A stretch of 64,000 bases of DNA, from the NCBI RefSeq assembly GCF_901000735.1, contig NC_081547.1, positions 14,152,677 to 14,216,676 of the forward strand, in the 5' to 3' direction. The notes beneath the pieces were generated by a model. That model saw only the letters and a list, made by a program, of their open reading frames with translations. It ran no database searches and was not told the origin of the DNA. The DNA comes from Corylus avellana (Eukaryota > Streptophyta > Magnoliopsida > Fagales > Betulaceae). The translations under genes and the position numbers were made by a program. Below, one piece after another: positions 11,307 to 23,300 of this stretch. Every line of letters begins with the position of its first letter. Position 1 is the stretch's first letter.

Positions 11307-14300
11307 ATGTGGAGGCTGAAGATTGCGGAGGGTGGCAACAACCCTTTCCTGTTTAGCACGAACAACTTCGTGGGAAGGCAAGTATGGGAGTTTGACTCTA
11401 ATGCCGGTACACCTGAAGAGCGAGCCGAGGTTGAAGAGGCTCGTCAAATATTTTACGAGAACCGCCATAACAACAGGAACTGCAGCGATCTTCTATGGCG
11501 ATTGCAGGTCTCCTTTCTGATCACTCGCACTCTCTAACTCTCTCGTCTTTGTGTTTTGAACCTAAATTATTATGCACGTATGAGCTTGAAAACCAAAGTA
11601 CTATTTCTGAAACATTTAATTAAAGATCATAAATAATAATGGAGATTTTCTAAATGCTAAAGTATTGATCCACCGATTAAATTTATTTTACTTATACGTT
11701 TAAGCTTTTGGAATAAATGATGATTAAACATGATATCAAAATAGGTCATAATTAATTCGAACTATGACTTCGTTAATTCACTCTTTTGGATCTCACTTGT
11801 GTTGGATCTCACTTATTAAAAGAGAGTATGGGCCTCTTTTGGGACAAGTGTAGACCCTTGTGCCACAATTCTCAAATACCTTTTCTTTATTTTATTTTAT
11901 TTTATTTTTTATTTTTTTATGAAATAATGCAAAATCAGTTTATGTGACACTTATTTGTAATAAGCTCTTTATAGTATAAAAATGTTCTAAAAGCTAGCTC
12001 TCTAGATCTGTAATATACAAAAATAATAAATAGGTTTATGCACTCTACTTCGGTCTAATTTTTTAACGGAAAACGTTAAATGACATGTCAGCAGTACCAA
12101 TCAGATTATGACACATGTTGTTAAGACATTTTTTAGTCTAACAGTTTTCGATTGGTGTGATTTGTATCTTCTTCTCGTTCTTCGAGGTGTCCTTGATGTT
12201 CAATCTTCGTGTTCGTTCCTGCAAGACAATAACCAATTAAGAGAACTCTCTGGTGGAGTGCCAGTGGGTCTCACTCTAATTCCTAAGTTAGTTTTTTTGA
12301 GAAAAGTTTGCCCAATATACAATAATTGAGTCTAGGGTTTATACCTAGTATAGGGGCCTATTTATAGGTTAGGATTAAGCCTTTTACTTCGACTTGCCCT
12401 ATAATTCCACTCTTTTAGTGGGCTTGTATTGGTCTTGAGGCCCATGATGTATCATGTGGGCTAATAGAGTGGAATTATTTCCACCAGTTACCTCCCAAGT
12501 CTCTTATCTGAGGAACTTGGAGAATGAGAATTCAATCAAAGTCCCGGGATGATCCGAAGCTTGATCTCATCCAAGGCTCATGTCTCCCTTGGAACACATC
12601 TTGGAGTCACTCAAACATTATTGATACAATTCAATGCTTAATTCCTGAGAGGTATTTCTTCTTTAAATACCCCCCAACTCTCTTCTTTGGCCAAGGGATA
12701 AATTTGACCCTCGCTTTACGATGATGAGGTCATTTTTGTCAGCATAAAATCCGGCTTCAGTGTTTCACTTACACCCTTGAGCTCTTCCCCCATACAATTC
12801 TAAAAGCACTAGCTGCAGCTTCCTTTTGATTTTTCCTAAGTTTAAAAAACAAAACTACTTTTTGCTTCCCTATCAAAATGTATTTCACAATACCTTCCCT
12901 TACATTTTCCTATACCATTAAAATATAATTTCTTTACAAAATACAAGTTCCCTACCTACTCTTACATTTTTTCACAAAATTTCAACACAATCCCCAATGA
13001 AAGACAAAAAGATGAAAGATGAAAGAGGAAAGAAAAATATTTATATTAAAATAATGTATAAGAAACTACTTTTGGTTCCCTACACATTGGGAAACATTGT
13101 AGCTACCAAAGGGCGTTGGTTAAATTTAGGGAAACTGATGTGGGTGAGTTTATGTGATTTTTTTGAAATTTTTCCTAAACATAGGAAAAATATTAGATTA
13201 TAGGATATCTGCTGCTAATGCTTGTCCAAAAGTGTATCATTTCAAAACTGGACCCCAATGTTTCTTTCTCTCTCTCTTCCTGCAACAAGACATTCACATC
13301 ATACATTTAAGATTCAGAGAAACATGATCAACGCCATGTACGGCTGTGGTCATGTATGTGATACTATCAAAAACTAGACCTCAGCTTAGAGCATTCACAG
13401 CAGCTCCCCTATGTGTGGTTTCCTTCCCTAAGTTTAAGAAAAATGTCAAAAAAGGCACAAAAAGTCACCCACAGCAGACTTCTTATATCACCTCGATCTC
13501 AACATTAGGATCGCTACAATGCAACCCAATGTATAGGGTTGCACTGTAGCGATCCTTGTGCTTATTGAAAGAGAAAAAAGAAAAAAGAAGAAGAAAAAAC
13601 TCATAAAAAAGTAGAGAAATAAAGAATTAAAAAAATAAAGAAAGTAAACAAATGATATTTAATTAGTATCGGGAATGATAAATGAAAGCTATTGTAGAGT
13701 GAATGTAGATAGGGAAGTAAAAAGTAGTTTTGATCATTAAATTTAGAGAAAATGATAAGGAAGCTGCTAGGAATACTCTCACGCCTGGCCTGCAAGTGGA
13801 TTATATATATATATATATAACTTGTTTTGTTTATTCTAATCGTTTTCATTTATCAACTTTTAAAATATTCTTAATTCATGGAAATATATATTAATTAAGT
13901 TAGTTAACGTGATACATAATGCATTAGTTTGAAAAAAATTAATTAGTTGTGGTGATTTGTTGGGAGATAAAGTGGTTATGGAATTTTTACCAAAAGTACA
14001 TTAATATATATAGTTGAACATAGCTCTAGCCTCAAAGCCTAAGCTAATGGGCTAAGGTCCACTTAGGTATATTAAGCACTATTTTCTTTTATATTTTCTC
14101 AATGTGTGCGCTCATAACATGATTTTTAAAAATCCCTCAAAATTAAATAGGTTAAAGAACGTACTCTAGATGTACATTAATAAAAGACAGCATTCTTTTG
14201 GCTGATTCTTGACGACCTTGCATGTTTCTTAAACAAGATGTCATTAATTTTTGTTGTGATTTATAATATTGCAGTTTTTAAGAGAGAAAAATTTCAAACA

Positions 14301-17300
14301 AACGATTCCCCAAGTGAAGGTGAAGGACGGTGAGGAAATGTCGTATGAGACGGCCACAATCGCGATGAGGAGGGCCGTCAACATCTTTACAGCCTTGCAG
14401 GCCAGCGACGGCCATTGGCCTGCTGAAAATACTTGTGGAATATATGCCCTTCCTCCCATGGTACCTATCTTCTTTTCATCTCCATTATTCATCATCAACA
14501 TCTCTTCATTGAAACACACGTACACAGGAAGAGAGAGTAAGGATTAATGGACGATGGAAACATTTTTTTTTACTTTTTTTTTACAGGATTTTTCATGCTT
14601 TTATTCAACTTGATTACAATGCTGCTAACATGGGTATTTATATGTTAAAATAGATGTTTATAGCTTCCAATATTCTAATAATGCATATGAACATCATATC
14701 TTCTAATATTCAATGCTTAATCCACTCATTTACATGATAATGTATAACTATGCATGCATGATAATGTAAAAAGGGAAAATTACACTTTACCTGCTTAAAG
14801 TTTCACCTGATTTGTAATTTAATTTCCAATGTTTAAAAATTTGTAATATACCCCAACAAAGTATCAAAAATTTGCAATGTAGCCACTTCGTTAACGATTT
14901 CCGACCAATTTGACGGAAAATTGCTCATGAGCAATGCACGTGAATTTTTTTTTTGTCTAAAATTTCCAAATTGCCCCTATGTATTTTTAAAAATTTCAAA
15001 AATGCCCTCAATTCAATAAACCAAAAAAAAAATGGGGTTGGCTATGGCCGTCCCCACCCACATCCTGTCATTTGGGGATCTCTTTGGCCACTTGAGGGTG
15101 GTCGAGGGTTTGGGGGTGGTTTCGGCCATCCCCATTTGGCCCTATGGGGGTGATCGGCCACTCCCCACAGGCCATGGGGGCGGCTCACCCAAATGGGCAA
15201 TGGGGTGGCTACGGTCAACCCCAATTTACTGAATTGTGTTAAGACATAGATATGTAACATAAAATAGCAACTATTATAGAACAATGTAAACATAAAATAT
15301 AAATTGTATTTTCTTTGAAACCAAGTATTTTATCTAAGAGAATTTGATAAAATACGAGAATCATGTTCTAACCCCAACCACCAACTAAAACAAAAGATAA
15401 TGCAAACATAGAATAATCATGCACAACGAAAATTAATACATCAAAATCACAACACCAAAAGTTGGTGACGAAGTAGAAAACCCTTTGAACCAATCAAACG
15501 GAAAAACCACTCCAGGGCTGCTAAATCTTAGAAATCAATATACGAAGATTCCGATTACAGACAATAGAAAATACTCACAACCCTTTGAGAATCTCTAGAC
15601 TCTATAAGAACAACGCACTCAATTGCTTGTCTCCTAGCCGATTATCTTGAGGGAGCGCATTTCCTTACCAATCCTTTGGTAGACTTCTTCACAGTTGTAG
15701 AACAAGCATAGTTGTAGATCAACATGAAATGACAATCAACAAATCAAGAGAAAGGACATCCCGAAGCTTTCACCACTTCCTCTCTTGGAAGCCAACTCAC
15801 AAGAACTAACTACTCGGAGGAAAATCTTTGAGACTATCAAGAAAAAATACCTGAAAATTCTAGCATGAACAGTAACATGAAAAAGACTTTATAGGAAAGA
15901 AATTTTACTCATCACGTCTTAACATGACTCATTTCGCATTAAGACGTGATGAACAAAATATGCAAATCTGAGATTTGGAAATATTCAAGCCTTAACAGGA
16001 AAGAAATCTTGTCATGACATGACGAGTAAAATTATCTCAGCCCCATCACGAGTTCGTCCTAATGAGAGAACATGTAGGTTATTCTTCAATCACGTCACAT
16101 GTCCCGTCTTGACAAGGCATCTGACAAGAAACTAGGGAGCTCATTCTTCAGTCACATCACGTACCTGTCTTGACGAGGCATCTGACAAGAAAACAGTGAG
16201 TACATCTCAAAGTGCCGTCACCTACCCATCATGACTCACCATCTGACGAGAAAACAGTGAGCAGTCATTAAGATGCCGTTACTAGCCTATCATGACACTT
16301 AGCTAAACCCTAATAACTCTTTTAATACTCCCCCTTAAGTTGTAGCATATATATCACATAAATCTAGCTTGGAAGAAACAAGCAAACGAAAAACACCTAG
16401 AAAAATAGACTCTAAGACTCTCCCTCAAGCTGGAACAGCTTGGAGCACACAATACAAAGATTGAATAAAATAACAAGAAAATTTACAAAAAACTTCAACT
16501 TCAGTTGAAAACTCTCTGGAAATTGTAGTGAGTGGTCGGATCTCTCCGAAAAACACCAAGGTCAATAGGATCTCGCCGGAAAACAACAAGGATTGGTCGA
16601 AACCCACCGCAAAACACCAAGGTCGGTCGGATCTCACCGCAAAACACTAAGAGTAGATCATATCTCACCGCAAAACACCAAGGCCGGTCGAATCTCACCG
16701 CAAAACACTAAGGCTAGTAAAATCTCACCGGAAAACAACTAACCAGTCGGAAACCACTGCAAAACAACAAAGCCGGTTAGATCTCACCGCAAAACACCAT
16801 GGCCGGTTGTATCTCGATAACAAACGACGATCACATTTCTTGTGATCAACCAACAACAATGAAAACTTGAACGGGAACTTCTCCCCCTAAGCAACAAACT
16901 TGATGGAAGCTTCATGTAGCCCAAACCAACATGAACTGGGCTAAAACACCATTGAACCGAACATGAACCTCACTGGACTGGTCATAAAACCCACTAAACT
17001 GGTTAAGAAAGGCATTGAACCGGTCAAAGACGAATTGAACCGGTTGTAAAAGAGGCTGAACCGGTATCCAAACCCTCTGAACTGGGAAGAAAACTAATGA
17101 ACCGGTTCCAAAAAAAATTGAACAGGTCTGAAACCACGTTGAACTAGTTTGAAAGCACACAAAACTGGTAAGAAAACGAATGAACCAGTCTAAAACCACA
17201 TTGAACTGGACCTAGAAGCCACTGAATTGGTATAAAAGCACATTAAACTGGTTTGAAACAGCAAACCCAGCTGTCATTAACCAGGATAAGGAAGATCCAA

Positions 17301-20300
17301 ATATAACTCCAGCTATCCTTATCCAAGGATAGGAATATCAAGCACAAGTAGCCAAACAAAGATCGTCTTCTCCAACAAATTTGCCAGAAACCTGCTGGTG
17401 ATGACCAACACTCGCAGAAATGGCCGAAAATCGCCAAAATTTGCCAGAAACATCTCATAACACCACAGAAGTCACCAAAGAATTAAAAAATGCCATTAAA
17501 TGCCACAAATATGCCGAAAAACGCCACAACAGCTGCCGTCAACCACAAAAACCACTGTTAATGGCCAGACGTCGCTGGTAAGCACCACAGAAACCTTTGA
17601 CTAACACGAGAACTATTGAGAGGAACACTTCTAAATCACCGAAACCATCATAGAACACCAAAAGGAAACATTTTTTTTTTCCGCCATAGATTTTTTATTT
17701 TATTTTATTTTTTCTCTCGGTCTCCAAGAACAACTCTAAAGCTCCATCAAGGCATGACGGTGCTGCCACTAGAAGGAGACTCACCAACAACAGGTGTGAG
17801 GTTCAACCAAAAGAAAAAGAGCAGAAAACTATTACAAATAAAGGGACCAAAATTTAAACCCTAAGGCTTTAATACCATGTTGTAGTTTGCATGAATGATT
17901 TAGACACAAAAGGTGGAAGCACGTCACTCCCTACTTGCTACTTAGTCTACCACACATCTTATTATATAGGGTTAGAGAAATATCACAATGACCAAAATAC
18001 CTCAAAACTCTAATAACTCTTCTAACACGTTTCATGTAGAAAATATCTCCAATTAATAAATTACGGAGCAAAACAGTTAATAGAATAATATAGAAAAATT
18101 AAAACCAAAATCAAACACACAATCAATAAATGATTTTATTAATGAAGTGATCAAACTCTTTGAAGAACTTTTCAAAGGTAAAACATTTCGGAGTAGCCAA
18201 ACTCTGTAAACCAATCCATTATAAAAGAATAAGAGATTTCAAGTTGTTCATACTTATAAAACCTTTGTAGTTGGCATACCCTTATACTAAATAAGCGAGC
18301 CACTTTCTCTCTACCGCTATAGCTCTTCCATAACCTTTGGACAATTCTTCTACTTGAACTATTCTACCGAAACTTTGGTGGCTAAAGGTTTGTGATTTGC
18401 GTAATGGTCTGGTTTACAAAAACTCCAAAAGAGAATATAGAATCACAACTCAGAAAACCAAGAACTCTTTTGGCACAAAAATATTAAAGGCATAAATACA
18501 GTGTAATGAATGGATGTAGAACCTTAGAAATCATGCTTAGTAGTTCTTATATAACCAAAGTTGAAATCCATGTGTTTCACGTCAAATTGAAACCTCAAAT
18601 TGGGATTTTGACAATTTGAGAAAAAACTGGTGTCTTCGACAATGAGTTGAAGAAAAATCTGGTGTTTTCGTCTTGCTCCTTTTTCTTGTTCCATGCTAAT
18701 ATTTTTTTCTCTCATTGGATGACACAAAATGTTGTGTTTGTACAAAATCCTTATAGAAGTTATTCTCATATTCACCATTATGGTCAGATGTGAGGGCTTA
18801 GTATTGATCCCACATTATTTTTCAAGCTTATCATTAATGAGATAAATATATATGCATAGCATGAGAATTCATTAGCCAAGGTGATGAAATGTTCATTGCA
18901 ATTGATATAAGTTAGGAAGAAAAGATCTACTGAAATCAGTATGAATTAAATCCAAAAGATCATGAAGATCTTTTCCTTTTAGTCTTAATCAACGTAATTT
19001 TATATAACTAAGATGTACATATATAGCATAATGAGTAATGCTATGGACCATCTTTTTATCTTATTTTTATTCTCCTAAAGCTGATGTGACTTTTAAAATC
19101 CCCATTAAATTTTAGATGAATCATACTTGAATTTTGATCTAATGGCGATTTTGAAAGCCATATCACCTTTAGGAGGATAAAAATATGATAAAAAGATGGT
19201 CCATAGCATTACTCATAGCATAATAGACTTAGTGATGTTAATGTTTTGCTCATATATTTGTTTTGGGTTAATATGAGAATTAATGCTTTGTCAGACGTTT
19301 AGCCTTTAACATCTAAGAGCATTCCCAGCAGACTCCCTATAAGGGAGTCTGTTCCCTAAATTTAGGGAATATGTATAAAAAATCGCAAAAAACGTCCCAC
19401 AGCAGATTCCCTATATGGTTCCTTAAACCATCAGCTGCTACAGTTGAACCCAATGTTTTGGGTTCAACTGTAGCGATCCACATGCTTATTAAATTAGAAA
19501 AAAAATATTATCTCTCCTCTCTCCTCCCGTCTCATGTCTCTCTCACCTCTTTCTCTCTCTCGCACCACCAAACCAGAGATCAAACCAGACGTCTCTCTCT
19601 CACCTCTCTTTCTCTCTCTCTCGCACCACCAAACGATCAAACCAGAAACCCAGATCGATCAAACGAGATATTTCAGACCGAATCAGAGATTTCAGACCAG
19701 AGATTTCAAACCAGAGATTTCAGACCCATAAATCAAATCAAACCAAAGAAACCTAGAAATCAAATCAAAGGCACAAGGCGTCAAGGCGTGTGAGCGCCGA
19801 TTGGGTCGCAGTTGGATGGGGTCGCGTTGTGCGAGGGGCTGGAGTCGCTGTCGATAAAGAACTCGGCGGACTTGGACGACATGGGGTTGATAGCGATCGC
19901 GAGGGGGTGTTGGAAATTGAAGAAATTTGAGGTGGTTGGGTGCAAGAGGATCACAGGGACAGGAGTGAGGGCATTAGCTTCCTTGTTGGGAGGAGAAGAA
20001 AAGGAAGAAATCACAGGAAGAAGAAATGGGTTGCTGCTGTGCTGCGCCTGCGCTGCATCGGAAAGAAAGAAGAAGAAAATATGAAGGAGAGAGAAAGTGT
20101 AAATTAAAGGAATAAAATATAAAAAAAGTAAAATAAAAATATAATATTTTAATGATATAAGGAAGTATTTAGGGAAGCTATTGGGGAGTAAATTGATATA
20201 GGGAAGCAAAAAGTAGTTTGGATCCTTAAATTTAGGGAAAATGATCGGATAGCTGCTGGGAATGCTCTAATAGCTAGGTGGCTAAATTAGAGTATGTAAT

Positions 20301-23300
20301 TCATTGAGGAATGTTTTGGGTTAAATAAGCACAGCTCTTTATCTAGTTGATGCAATTTCTAACTAGAATTAATTTTAAAAAAAAAATTGAAAAAACAAAA
20401 AATGCAGGTCATCTGTCTATTCATTACAGGGCATCTTGATATTGTGTTCTCTGTAGAACATCGCAAAGAAATCCTTCGATATATATACAATCAACAGGTA
20501 CATTAATTTCTTACAAAATTTTAAGATATTATAAAGTTGCACTAATTGATTTTCTAAGTTATGTTTGCACAGCACGAAGATGGTGGGTGGGGACTGCATT
20601 TAGAAGGTAATAGTAGCATGTTTAGCACAACTTTGTGCTACGTTACCATGCGTATACTTGGAGAAGGAGTAGAAGGTGGTCAAGAAAATGCTTGTGCGAG
20701 GGCTCGGAAGTGGATTCTGGATCATGGTGGTGCAACACATATACTATCTTGGGGAAAGATTTGGCTTTCGGTACAATATAATAAATTAAAACACATACTT
20801 TATTGTTTTCCTGATCAAGCAATTATTTAGTACCTACCATTTTCTTGTAGTTGCTTGGTGTGTATGAATGGTCTGGGTGCAAGCCGATGCCCCCAGAGTT
20901 TTGGCTATTTCCTCCGATTGATCCTGGTTTGCACAATTTCCTTTTACACATATATATTGATTGTAATTATCATGAGAAGTGCTTCTTTGCATTTTCGTGT
21001 TTATCTCATGTATATCTCCTCTGAGTTGGTATATTTCATCTATTATTGGTGTTTTTTGTCATTTTTAATTTAGGGTGGATGAAATATGCAAACTTAGGAG
21101 GAGATATACACGAGATGGATGCCAGAATGCAAAGAAATATTTATCAATTATGATACTAAAATAGCTTTTCGGAAATATTAATTAATATTATATATATCTC
21201 ATACGTACATGCAGCAAAACTTTGGTGCTATCTTCGGGTAACTTATTTTCCCATTTCGTATTTGTATGGGAAGAGGTTTGTTGGCCGGATAACACCTCTC
21301 ATTTTAGAATTGAGAAAAGAGCTCTATGTTGAACCTTACCATAGTATTAACTGGAGGAGAGCACGCCACTTATGTTCGAAGGTGATGATCAATACATCTC
21401 GATTTTTCTTAAGCACAAATTAATATGGTCAAAGTTTTGCATATAAACATACCATTTTACAACATTTGATTCCATATATAGAAGAAAATGATTTTGTAAA
21501 ATTGTTGTAGGAGGATCTCTATCATCCTCATCATTGGATACAAGATTTTCTTTGGGATGGTGTTTACATGCTAACGGAGCCTGTTCTAACTCGTTGGCCT
21601 TTTAACAAGTTGAGAAATAAGGCTCTTCAACTAGTGATGAAACACATTCATTATGAAGATGAGAGTAGTCGGTACATTGTCATTGGAGGGGTGGACAAGG
21701 TAACACTATTTTTACATAAAGGGATATATAGAGTAAGGGGAAACTTCACCTACGCCCATGATATTTTATCACTTTTGTAATCGTATCTTCATTCTTTAAA
21801 TCCTAACAGCAGAAATACCCAAAATTACCCCTAGTTAAAAAAATTGCAATTGACTGCTATGTTGACCCACGCCTAAGCCGGTGGGTTCCATGTTTTTTCT
21901 ATTTTAAAAATTAAATTATTTAATATGGGTAATTTTTATTTTAAAAATTTTTACTAGGGTATAACGGATATTTCACCCGAACCCTAAACCTTAATGGTAG
22001 AGATATTGATATTGCAAAGTTTTCAAAAATGGCGACCCGACATTATAATTTTTTAAAGATTGAGGGTATGATTGCAAAAACAATAAAATATCATAAGAGT
22101 AAGTGAAGTTTCCCATAAAGAGTTATATATATATATATATATCATGATCAAGTTATATATGCCCACTCCTTAACTTGAGACTTTTATGCCACTTCAATTG
22201 GACAGCCATTCTTTATGCTATCTACTTGGATTGAAGATCCAAATGGGGATTACTTTAAGAAGCATCTTGCTAGGATACATGATATCTTATGGGTTGGAGA
22301 AGATGGATTGAAGTTGCAGGTTAGTAGATATTAGTCACAACTATCATATAATCTTGAGAACTTGCAGCTTTTATTTATCCAAGTTTCTTAATTTTTTTTT
22401 TTTTTTTTTTAAATATCTTTCGCTTAATTTTCAATGACAATTATGCCTTTCAATCTATATTTAGCCTTGCACTATGACATTTCAAAGTTTTTTTTCTTTC
22501 AAATTACTAGTTGTCTAGCCAATTTTCATGTCTCCTATTCACATGCAGACTTACGGTAGCCAGGTTTGGGATGCTAGCTTTGCCATCCAAGCTTTGCTCG
22601 CTACTAATCTCAGCGATGAAATTGGACCTACCCTTATGAAAGCGCACAACTTTCTAAAGAAATCCCAGGTTTTTCTCAAATACATTATATATATATATAT
22701 ATATATATAACCAATTATGGATTGCGCGAAAACAGTTAGTAAATGATCACTTTATAGTAAAAGTTGTAGTACCCCAAACATTTTTCATACATATATATAC
22801 CGTCTCTTCGGGCATCATGTTATTTTAACATGTGTTTGATTAGATCTTTTTCTTTAACATTTTGCCTTGTCAACAAACATAAATTTGAAAAGGTCAAGGA
22901 TAATCCTCCTGGAGACTTTAGAAGGATGTTTCGTCACATTACTAAAGGGGGATGGACGTTCTCTGATGAAGATCATGGATGGACTGTTTCTGATTGCACT
23001 GCAGAAGCTTTAAAGGTAACTAATTATGTTCAACTACAATTCATTTGAGACTTGAACCTCATCCGCATTAAAAGGGATTGCTCATTGAGCTATCTTATAT
23101 GATAGTGTTGCTTGTTGCTATCTATGCTGCCACCCGAAATTGTTGGTGAGAAAATGGAGCCTGAAGAGTTATATGACTCAGTCAATTTCATACTCTCTCT
23201 ACAGGTTAGAATTAGACTGCACTGCAATTGTGTATTTCAACTACTCTATATATGTTTGCTCAAATTAGATAAACTTGAGTTCCATTTTTCTCTCAAAGAT

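Larger units (their letters stand above)
11508..14274 (+). other. Intron 1 of the cyclase gene (2.8 kb)
   Basis: Begins gtctcc and ends attgcag. It holds an LTR-like fragment (about 12110-12730), a PIF/Harbinger-type MITE (13389-13778) and otherwise AT-rich DNA. The gene's introns from 3 onward are short; introns 1 and 2 have grown by insertion. Confidence 0.85.
15240..18790 (-). mobile_element. Degraded Copia-type LTR retrotransposon relic (minus strand)
   Basis: At 17867-17880 the minus strand reads ACATGGTATTAAAGCC, a decayed version of the TGGTATCAGAGCC initiator-tRNA site used by Copia elements. The 5' LTR would then lie at higher coordinates (from about 17879 to about 18790). Toward lower coordinates follow two tandem-repeat blocks (16530-16815, 16925-17250) and the ctcccccttaagttgtagcat phrase (16330-16350) typical of Copia leader or LTR sequence. 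15440-15640 is homologous to 33840-34045. No gag-pol frame survives. Edges are approximate. Confidence 0.5.
14461..20407 (+). other. Intron 2 of the cyclase gene (5.9 kb)
   Basis: Begins gtacct after exon 2 and ends aatgcag. Its length comes from insertions: GGCCACCCC repeat (about 14775-15235), Copia relic (15240-18790), MULE-type MITE (19033-19214) and PIF/Harbinger-type element (19317-20267). The second cyclase copy begins inside this intron. Confidence 0.85.

Noticed and set aside
11217..11468. 83-codon minus-strand frame over exon 1
   Set aside because: Antisense shadow of cyclase exon 1, running into the (TA)n tract.
16530..16815. Regular repeat units resembling a CRISPR array
   Set aside because: Units are contiguous and diverged without unique spacers, and the genome is a plant's.
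20855..21073. 72-codon frame overlapping cyclase exon 5
   Set aside because: Out-of-frame reading of exon 5 and intron 5; the true frame is the cyclase.
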